Positions 5,778 through 11,419 of a DNA stretch of 11,419 nucleotides are shown here, piece by piece. The first letter of the stretch is position 1. Each line of letters starts with the position of its first letter. The notes beneath the pieces are model-generated. The model ran no database searches and was not told the origin of the DNA. It saw nothing but the letters and a program-made list of their open reading frames with translations. Position numbers and translations under genes: made by a program. Source of the stretch: JAAZMX01 sp035388025 (lineage in GTDB: Bacteria > Patescibacteriota > Patescibacteriia > UBA2196 > GWA2-42-15); assembly GCA_035388025.1 (NCBI GenBank), contig DAOOPA010000027.1, positions 1-11,419 on the forward strand, given 5' to 3'.

Positions 5778-6332
5778 TTATTGCTGGTTACCGGCTTTAT
5801 AAGCAGTAATGGCTTCCACAACCTTGCCATCAGCCCTCAACTCTTCTGCGAAGATGATATGGCTATTATTAACTTGCATAAAATCCTTGGGGCCATGAAT
5901 TTCTTGACCGAGCTTCACCAAAGAGAGTTGTTGTTGCGGCTCGGTGCCCGGAGGCGTTACCTGTTGGAGGGGTTGAGAAACTTGGATATAATAAATATCC
6001 TCGATGGTTGTATAATTTTCATTAGCAGAGGTAATTTTACCAAAATAAACCTGTCCGTTACTCAAGAAAACCGCATAATAGTTATCAGTACTATAAGATA
6101 AACTCGCGGCTGTGGGGCCGGAATTTTTCTGGCCAAAGAGACTGATATTGGTATAGCGGTCAATACAAAAACCGGCCACTAAAACCAAAATAATAATAAT
6201 GAGCAGGGCAATAAAGGCTTTGGCTCCTTTACTGCTGTGACAAGAACAAGAGCTTTTTTTGTCTTTTTCCTCCTTGTAGCTCTCGGGTACGTTTAACCCC
6301 AAATCGGGTTTTTGTTCAGTAGAAATATCCAT
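5778..6332 (-). CDS. Small single-pass membrane protein, CPR-type conserved family
   Basis: A 184-residue protein is read from ATG 6332-6330, preceded by an AAGGAG Shine-Dalgarno (6348-6343) with 10-nt spacing. This rules out the in-frame start 19 codons further upstream. The cytoplasmic N-terminus (1-37) is charged and has a short Cys/Ser cluster (SSCSCHSS, 27-34). One membrane helix spans about 38-57 (FIALLIIIILVLVAG). The outer domain (58-184) contains NYYAVFLSNGQVYFGKI (84-100), EDIYYIQ and LGQEIHGPKDFMQVNNSHII. I associate this pattern of a sensor-like beta domain after one helix with Patescibacteria genomes, where it is annotated only as hypothetical. It is the last gene of the minus-strand series that begins with the cell-shape operon, although its own promoter is likely. 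The function is unknown; a role at the envelope is an inference from topology and neighbours. Confidence 0.85.
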   Translation of the reverse strand: MDISTEQKPDLGLNVPESYKEEKDKKSSCSCHSSKGAKAFIALLIIIILVLVAGFCIDRYTNISLFGQKNSGPTAASLSYSTDNYYAVFLSNGQVYFGKITSANENYTTIEDIYYIQVSQPLQQVTPPGTEPQQQLSLVKLGQEIHGPKDFMQVNNSHIIFAEELRADGKVVEAITAYKAGNQQ

Positions 6333-6390
6333 AGCTATAAATCTCCTTTTTAGGCAACAAAAATTGTGCCATAAATTAATTATTAACAAA

Positions 6391-6420
6391 AGTCATTTAT
6401 ATTATAGCATATAAATGACT
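6391..6420. promoter_or_regulatory. 12-bp palindrome containing an extended -10 promoter (minus strand)
   Basis: AGTCATTTATAT (6391-6402) and ATATAAATGACT (6409-6420) are perfect inverted arms around a 6-nt loop. On the minus strand the centre reads TGCTATAAT (6409-6401), a consensus extended -10; no clear -35 precedes it. Transcription would start near 6394, giving a leader of about 60 nt for the membrane-protein gene. The same hairpin, followed by TTTTGTT on the minus strand, could instead terminate greA transcription. Confidence 0.5.
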
Positions 6421-6462
6421 AGCGAGCGAAATGGCAAGTTGTGTATAAATGGGTTTGGAAAA

Positions 6463-6936
6463 TTATTTAATACTCACAATCTTAAAATTTACTACCCCCT
6501 TGGGAGCTTGATAAGAAACTTCCTCACCCAATTTTTTGCCCAAAAAAGCCCGGCCCAAGGGAGATTCATTGGAAATTTTTCCAGCACTGGGGTCAGCTTC
6601 GCGACTGCCAACAATTTGATACTCGCGCGCAGTGCCTGATTCATCAGTAAAACTAACCAGTGAACCGACATTCACTATGTTTTTGGAATGATTATCAGAG
6701 TTGATAAGAACGGCATTTTTGATAATGTTGTCCAGCTCCATAATACGCATTTCGAGAAAAGACTGTTCTTCCTTGGCCGCCGAATATTCAGCATTTTCAC
6801 TAAGGTCCCCGAGTTCTTTGGCTTCCTGAATACGTTCAGCAATTTTTTTTCTTTCAACGTTTATCAGGTCATCAAATTCTTTTTTCAATTTGGCTAAACC
6901 GTCAGCGGTGATATAGATTTGATTGTTAGCAGACAT
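6463..6936 (-). CDS. greA: Transcription elongation factor GreA
   Basis: This 157-residue protein has the standard GreA architecture, close to the usual 158. Residues 1-75 form the antiparallel coiled coil that enters the RNA polymerase secondary channel. The tip motif GDLSENAEY (43-51) keeps the two acidic residues (Asp44, Glu47) that stimulate cleavage of backtracked transcripts. Residues 80-157 form the FKBP-like domain, with GKISNESPLGRAFLGKK and a final VVNFKIVSI strand. It acts in the cytoplasm to rescue arrested RNA polymerase. No Shine-Dalgarno precedes ATG 6936. The gene lies 88 nt after the mrdA stop, but a good promoter in that gap suggests independent expression. Identification is unambiguous. 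Confidence 0.97.
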   Translation of the reverse strand: MSANNQIYITADGLAKLKKEFDDLINVERKKIAERIQEAKELGDLSENAEYSAAKEEQSFLEMRIMELDNIIKNAVLINSDNHSKNIVNVGSLVSFTDESGTAREYQIVGSREADPSAGKISNESPLGRAFLGKKLGEEVSYQAPKGVVNFKIVSIK

Positions 6937-6974
6937 AAAAATAAAAATTTTAACTTAAAAAATACATATTCCAA

Positions 6975-7003
6975 ATGATATTATAAGCTGGCATCTTTGT
7001 CAA
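6975..7003 (-). promoter_or_regulatory. Sigma70-type promoter of greA
   Basis: On the minus strand TTGACA (7003-6998), a 17-nt spacer and TATCAT (6980-6975). The start would be near 6968, giving a leader of about 32 nt without a Shine-Dalgarno before the greA ATG at 6936. An overlapping TATAAT lies 4 nt upstream of the -10 but at poor spacing. Confidence 0.7.
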
Positions 7004-7024
7004 GGGAAAGGGGATTGGGGCGGG

Positions 7025-8917
7025 CTAGTCCTCCCTGAAATACCAATCAATGACTTCTCGAAAAACCGGCACGGCCACGGTACTGCCCTCGCCGCCATTT
7101 TCAATCAAGACAGTTAGAACCATTTTGGGGTCATCATAGGGCGCGAAACCAGTAAACCAAGCATGGTTGGGAGCATCACCACCCACCTGGGCGGTACCCG
7201 TTTTGCCAGCCGAGCTAACCGGCAAGAGGCTAAGGGAACGGGCGGAACCAGATAAAACAGTAGCGCGCAGACCGCGGCGAACAAGGGAAATGTTTTGTGG
7301 ATCAATAAAATTTGTTTTGAGAATATAGTCTGACTCTGACCCAGCTGAATTTTTCAAAAGATGGGGTTTGTAAAGGGTCCCGCCATTGGCGATAGCGGCG
7401 GTATAAAGGGCGATTTGCAGAGGGGTAGCAAGAATATCTCCCTGGCCAATAGCTAAGTGATAAGTGTCGCCAATATACCAAGGCTCATTTTTGGTGGCCA
7501 GCTTCCACTCTGCATCCGGCAAGAAGCCACTGGCTTCCCCGGGTAGATCAATACCTGTTGGCCGACCCAAATTAAAAAGAGCGGAATATTTTTTAATAAG
7601 ATCAACACCCAATCCCTCAAAGTCGCCATAACCGCCGCCGATATAATAGAAAAAAGTATTAACCGAGTTGGCTAGGGCGCTAATAACATTGGTGCGACCG
7701 TGGCCGCCGGCTTTCCAGTCTGGGAAAAACCATTTATCAATACGCAGACCTCCAGTGCTCAAAAAAGTAGAGTTTTCATTAATGATTCCTTCTTGGAGAG
7801 CGGCAGAAGCGACAACCGGCTTAAACGTGGAACCGGGCGGGTAGGAGCCAGCAATGGCGCGATTGAAAAGAGGTTTTTGGGGATCAGATAAATATTTATT
7901 ATAAGCTTCGCGATTGATGCCGGCGCTAAAAAAATTATTATCAAAGTCCGGCAGACTGACCAGGGCCAAAACCTCACCATTGTTTGGATCCAGAGCAATA
8001 GCCACGCCAGAACCGGAACCGCCGGCGGTGGCAATCGCTTGAGATAAACTATCGGCGATTTTCTGTTGAAGATCCAGATCAAGGTTCAAGATAATATCTT
8101 GGCCACCAATTGGAGCGCGTTGCGCAATTATTTTTTTTACTTTGCCCGCGGCATCAACCTCCACTTCTTCCTCGCCCTGAGAACCGCGCAAAATATCTTC
8201 ATAATACAACTCTAGGCCGTTTTTACCGATAAAGTCGCCTGATTGGTAATCTTTGTCGGCCAACAAAGATAATTCTCGTTCATTAATCTCGCCCAGATAG
8301 CCGAGAACATGAGACAAGCCGTTACCGGAAAGATATTCTCGGCGGGGCTTGGTGGTGAGTTTGATGCCTGGCAAATCAGCCTCATAGGCAGACAAGGCGA
8401 TTGCCTGATCGCGCGTCAGATCATCAACCAGCAAAACCGGTTTGAAGGAAGCCAAAGCGGCCGAAGAAAAGGCGGACAAAATTTGAGTTTCGTCTTTGAT
8501 ATTAAGCTTGGAAAGTTGGGCGGCGACCGCGGCTTGATCGTGAGGATCTTTGGGTAAATCTCCGGGGATAAAAAATAAAGAGAAATGAGGAATATTGGTG
8601 ACCAGCGGAGTTTGGAAACGATCATAGATAACTCCTCTTTCAGCTGGCAGAATATTGAAACGCAAACGATTACCCTCGGCGATAGTGGCGTAATTTTGAC
8701 CCTGAAAAACCTGGAGCCAAAAAAGGCGAGCGAGTAAGACAAACCAAGAAAAGAGAACCACAAAAAAAACTATCTTTATTTTTCGATTAGTGATAAAAAG
8801 AGAGATTTTTTCTCCAAGATCGCCAAACCATAAATTACTGCCGTCTTGACGACGCCAGCTAAAACCTTCTAGGCGGCTAATGGCCTTGGGTATATAAAAA
8901 GGATCCGGAGTGTGCAT
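7025..8917 (-). CDS. mrdA: Penicillin-binding protein 2 (elongation-specific transpeptidase)
   Basis: A 630-residue class B penicillin-binding protein that cross-links peptidoglycan during lateral growth with the MreBCD/RodA machinery. It has a cytoplasmic N-terminus of about 45 residues, one membrane anchor at about 46-68, and a PBP dimerisation domain with PAERGVIYDR (91-100), LSHVLGYLGEI and GKNGLELYYED. The transpeptidase domain starts near 275. The active-site motifs are STFK (Ser363 nucleophile, Lys366), SVN (418-420) and KTG (572-574, in AGKTGTAQ). Length is typical of PBP2; the cytoplasmic leader is longer than in E. coli. ATG 8917 lies 3 nt beyond the mreD stop, so translation is probably coupled. 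No rodA follows in the window; the next gene is greA. There is no truncation or missing catalytic residue. Confidence 0.96.
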   Translation of the reverse strand: MHTPDPFYIPKAISRLEGFSWRRQDGSNLWFGDLGEKISLFITNRKIKIVFFVVLFSWFVLLARLFWLQVFQGQNYATIAEGNRLRFNILPAERGVIYDRFQTPLVTNIPHFSLFFIPGDLPKDPHDQAAVAAQLSKLNIKDETQILSAFSSAALASFKPVLLVDDLTRDQAIALSAYEADLPGIKLTTKPRREYLSGNGLSHVLGYLGEINERELSLLADKDYQSGDFIGKNGLELYYEDILRGSQGEEEVEVDAAGKVKKIIAQRAPIGGQDIILNLDLDLQQKIADSLSQAIATAGGSGSGVAIALDPNNGEVLALVSLPDFDNNFFSAGINREAYNKYLSDPQKPLFNRAIAGSYPPGSTFKPVVASAALQEGIINENSTFLSTGGLRIDKWFFPDWKAGGHGRTNVISALANSVNTFFYYIGGGYGDFEGLGVDLIKKYSALFNLGRPTGIDLPGEASGFLPDAEWKLATKNEPWYIGDTYHLAIGQGDILATPLQIALYTAAIANGGTLYKPHLLKNSAGSESDYILKTNFIDPQNISLVRRGLRATVLSGSARSLSLLPVSSAGKTGTAQVGGDAPNHAWFTGFAPYDDPKMVLTVLIENGGEGSTVAVPVFREVIDWYFRED

Positions 8918-8920
8918 AAT

Positions 8921-9424
8921 TTACGAAAAGGCTAAATTTTTTCTCTGGCTGACAAGGGGATTAATAAGAAAATAAATTATCATGGCCAGTAGGCCATGAA
9001 CGGCTAACTGCCCCAAAAAGAAAAACCAATGAGACAGGGAGGGATTTTCTGGGGCAAGAAAAAAATAGGCTAATAAACCGGTGACCCTCAATACCAAGAG
9101 GGCGAAAAAATTGGCAACCAAAAAAGAACCAAGATTTCTGTGCTGAAGGAAGTTGAGACAAAAAAACTTTATCAATAAGGTAGAAAGCAAAAAAACCAGA
9201 CTAAAAAAACCGAAAAAGAATGGGGAATAATAGTCCAAAAATAATCCGGCAAGACAGGCAATAAAAATAGCTAGAGCAAAATCAACCCAGAGAGCAAACG
9301 AGGCCGCTATTAGAAGAGGTAAATTTATGACAAGGGGAACAAACCAACCCAAAGAAGGCAGTAGGCTGATTTGGATAACTATTGAAAAAATAATAATTAA
9401 AATAATTAAAATTTGTTTAAACAT
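8921..9424 (-). CDS. mreD: Rod shape-determining protein MreD
   Basis: A 167-residue, very hydrophobic protein with about five membrane helices and almost no soluble part. The family hallmark GLFLDYYSPFFFG lies at about residues 60-72, between helices 2 and 3. MreD is an inner-membrane partner that links MreC with the wall-elongation enzymes. Sequence conservation in this family is low, so position counts heavily: it lies exactly between mreC (7-nt gap) and the PBP2 gene (3-nt gap). ATG 9424 has no Shine-Dalgarno; coupling to mreC translation is likely. Confidence 0.9.
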   Translation of the reverse strand: MFKQILIILIIIFSIVIQISLLPSLGWFVPLVINLPLLIAASFALWVDFALAIFIACLAGLFLDYYSPFFFGFFSLVFLLSTLLIKFFCLNFLQHRNLGSFLVANFFALLVLRVTGLLAYFFLAPENPSLSHWFFFLGQLAVHGLLAMIIYFLINPLVSQRKNLAFS

Positions 9425-9431
9425 ACTGATT

Positions 9432-10238
9432 TTAGTCAGATAAAATAACTGTGACCAAAGGATAGCTCAAATAACTGGCCACTGGTTCGGCCACGGCTGA
9501 TTGCCAAAGAGCAGAATCAGAAGTATAAATCTTTTTAATGAACCCGAGCAATAAGCCAGGGGGGATGCCCAAATTTAGATTGGAGGTGACAACTAAATCC
9601 CCCTCGGTAATCTGGGCGCCAATCGGCAACATCTCAATTTTAAGAATGAGATTGTGCTCGCCAACCGAAAGGCCGGAAACAGCTTCTTCGCCCAGCACGG
9701 AAACAGCAATTTTATTATTATTATTGGTCAAAAGAGAAACATGAGAAAGGTTATCTTCAACCTTAGAAAGGCGGCCAATAATCTGACCTTGATGAATAGT
9801 AACCGCCAGACCAGCAGACAAACCATCTCTGCTACCCTTGTCAATAATCAGATAATTATTTTCAAAATCCACATTTTGGCCGATAATTCTGGCCAAGACA
9901 TGGCGATAGTGATATTCTTCAACAAATTGAATTTCTTTCTTTAAAATTTCATTTTCAACAGCAGCTGAGGATAAAGCTGCGTTCTTTTGGGCCAGGGTGA
10001 TAAAGTCAGCGGTTAGCTGGTCATAACGGCTGGCCAAATCTTTTTGACGGAAGTAAAGAGAAAAAAAATCACCCAAACGATCACTGGCACTATAACCAAA
10101 ACTCATCAGTGGGTTGATGGCTGAGGTAAAAAAAGAGCCAGAGTAACGGCTAAGACCGAGGTGATAAAGCAAAACCAACAGGGCGCAAAAGATAACCGCG
10201 CCGATGGTTATTTTTAGTTGTCTTGGTCGGCGAGCCAT
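9432..10238 (-). CDS. mreC: Rod shape-determining protein MreC
   Basis: A 268-residue protein with the MreC layout: a basic cytoplasmic start (MARRPRQLK), one membrane helix at about 10-29, and a periplasmic coiled coil at about 62-107 (with FITLAQKNAALSSAAVENEI). The paired beta-barrel domain that binds PBP2 follows. Family motifs are NYLIIDKGSRDGLSAGLAV, then GQIIGRL, a variable SLLTNNNNKIAVSV segment, and GDLVVTSNLNLGIPPGLLLG. Length is normal for a short MreC without the Pro-rich tail. It begins 6 nt after the mreB stop and ends 7 nt before mreD. No Shine-Dalgarno is visible. Identification is secure from the motifs and the operon. Confidence 0.95.
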   Translation of the reverse strand: MARRPRQLKITIGAVIFCALLVLLYHLGLSRYSGSFFTSAINPLMSFGYSASDRLGDFFSLYFRQKDLASRYDQLTADFITLAQKNAALSSAAVENEILKKEIQFVEEYHYRHVLARIIGQNVDFENNYLIIDKGSRDGLSAGLAVTIHQGQIIGRLSKVEDNLSHVSLLTNNNNKIAVSVLGEEAVSGLSVGEHNLILKIEMLPIGAQITEGDLVVTSNLNLGIPPGLLLGFIKKIYTSDSALWQSAVAEPVASYLSYPLVTVILSD

Positions 10239-10244
10239 AAAATT

Positions 10245-11285
10245 TTAACGAGTAGAAGGCAATAAAACATCTTTGAGGTTGTCCAGATCTTCCAAGACCA
10301 GACCGGCGCCGCGCACAACACAGGTCAGAGGATCGTCAATAACCGCCACTGGAATGCGTGTTTCTTGACGTACAAGCGCATCCAAACCACGAAGTAAGGC
10401 GCCACCGCCGGAAAGAACTATGCCTCGACGATAAATATCAGCCACCAGTTCCGGCGGGGTTGATTCAATAGTTGATTTTATATTGGCGACAATCGTGCGG
10501 ACCGAGCGGGCAATGGCTTCGCGCACTTCCGCGTCAGTAATAACTATTTCTTTGGGCAAGCCATTGATTAGATCGCGTCCGGAAACAGCCATCTCTACCG
10601 GCTGATCACCGGCAAAAACAGAACCAATAGCCAATTTAATTTTTTCGGCGGTAGTATCACCAACCAAAAGATTAAAATTCTCTCTAATATATTGAACAAT
10701 GTTTTTGTTTAGGGTATCGCCGGCGATACGCAGAGATTTCCAGGCAACAATGCCAGAGAGAGAGATGACCGCGATCTGGGTAGTGCCGCCGCCAATATCA
10801 ACAATCAGATTGCCGGTTGATTCCTGGACAGGCAAGCGGGCGCCGATAGCGGCCAACATAGGTTCCTCTGCCAAAAAAACCTCGCGAGCGCCAGCGCCGA
10901 GGGCCGCATCCTCAACCGCCTTGCGTTCGACCTCGGTAACGTCCAGAGGAATGCCAATAACGATGCGTGGTTTAGCTGATAAAATACTGATTTTGTTGGC
11001 AATGTATTTGTTGATAAAATATTTGAGCATTTGCTCCGCCACCTCAAAGTCAGAGATAACACCCTCGACCAAAGGCTTTGAAGTGATGATGTGCCCGGGG
11101 GTTTTGCCGATCATACGCTTGGCATCTTCGCCAATAGCCAAAACCTCATCAGTTCTGGTATTTATGGCGACAACCGATGGCTCATTGACAACAATACCCT
11201 TGCCTTTAATATAAACGAGGGTATTGCTGGTACCAAGATCGATACCGATATCAGGTCTTATGTTTTTGAGAAATCTGTTAAACAT
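10245..11285 (-). CDS. mreB: Rod shape-determining actin MreB
   Basis: A 346-residue bacterial actin that polymerises under the membrane and guides lateral wall synthesis. The five-part actin ATPase signature is visible: phosphate-1 DIGIDLGTSNTLVY (13-26), connect-1 near PRIVIGIPLDVTEVERKAV, phosphate-2 NLIVDIGGGTTQIAV, connect-2, and the adenosine motif GIVLSGGGALLRGL near 288-301. Length is within the normal range. The N-terminal MFNRFLKN stretch is amphipathic and suits membrane association. It is the first gene of the mreBCD-mrdA operon. ATG 11285 is preceded by TAATAAATTATTCCC, with no Shine-Dalgarno. The 134 nt upstream to the window edge contain no promoter I would call with confidence. 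Confidence 0.98.
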   Translation of the reverse strand: MFNRFLKNIRPDIGIDLGTSNTLVYIKGKGIVVNEPSVVAINTRTDEVLAIGEDAKRMIGKTPGHIITSKPLVEGVISDFEVAEQMLKYFINKYIANKISILSAKPRIVIGIPLDVTEVERKAVEDAALGAGAREVFLAEEPMLAAIGARLPVQESTGNLIVDIGGGTTQIAVISLSGIVAWKSLRIAGDTLNKNIVQYIRENFNLLVGDTTAEKIKLAIGSVFAGDQPVEMAVSGRDLINGLPKEIVITDAEVREAIARSVRTIVANIKSTIESTPPELVADIYRRGIVLSGGGALLRGLDALVRQETRIPVAVIDDPLTCVVRGAGLVLEDLDNLKDVLLPSTR

Positions 11286-11419
11286 GGGAATAATTTATTA
11301 AGAAAAGTTCGTCGACAATTCACCAGGATATGAGATTTGATATTGGATATTACGCGCAATAAAAAATAAGGTGCTTGCATAGAACAGCTCTACACAATTT
11401 GATATTTTTTAATGATTTT

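Noticed and set aside
5694..6101. Plus-strand open frame across the terminator and the membrane-protein gene
   Set aside because: It crosses a perfect terminator hairpin and is antisense to a gene with a Shine-Dalgarno and a membrane helix.
10699..11214. Long open frame antisense to mreB
   Set aside because: It is a shadow of a GC-biased, strongly conserved gene; no domain or start signal is seen.
11286..11419. mreB promoter, for example the TATCCT at 11325-11330 (minus strand)
   Set aside because: It has no TGN extension and no -35 match at 16-18 nt; too weak to call.

Overview
The window looks like a chromosomal fragment from a Candidate Phyla Radiation (Patescibacteria) or similarly reduced bacterium. 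This rests on the AT-rich genes with almost no Shine-Dalgarno motifs, the minimal mreB-mreC-mreD-mrdA wall cluster, and a small single-pass membrane protein of a type I associate with these genomes. The long open frames contain no in-frame TGA, so the standard code fits better than code 25 (TGA = Gly). No 16S rRNA or other phylogenetic marker is present, so the assignment is inference.

The left part (1-4447) is a compact plus-strand cluster. It opens with the 3' part of a PEP-utilizing enzyme gene (PEP synthase/PPDK-like) whose frame breaks twice: at an A8 run (367-374) and at a one-base insertion near 875. Five bases later comes an S51 (dipeptidase E-like) peptidase. Then follow a tRNA-like gene with a tRNA-Glu-type body but a GUU anticodon and several non-consensus bases, an unrecognised 486-residue protein, and an M19 (membrane dipeptidase) metallopeptidase with all its metal ligands. 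An intrinsic hairpin at 4468-4493 closes the cluster.

The middle (4448-5777) has two parts. The first is what looks like a complete small RNA gene on the minus strand (about 4644 to 4464). It has a TTGACA-N17-TATCCT promoter with an extended -10, a 27-position closing stem, two internal hairpins, an exposed C-rich segment and an intrinsic terminator shared with the convergent M19 gene. The second is an IS481/IS3-like DDE insertion sequence whose transposase is cut by one in-frame TAA.

The right part (5778-11285) is a minus-strand series. mreB, mreC, mreD and mrdA (PBP2) form a tight operon for the rod-shape/elongation machinery. Next comes greA under its own promoter, then a small membrane protein with an extended -10 promoter buried in a 12-bp palindrome. 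A perfect bidirectional terminator at 5725-5751 ends the series.

The items most worth following up are the small RNA, the aberrant tRNA set among two peptidase genes and an unknown protein, and the relation of the IS end to the small-RNA promoter.
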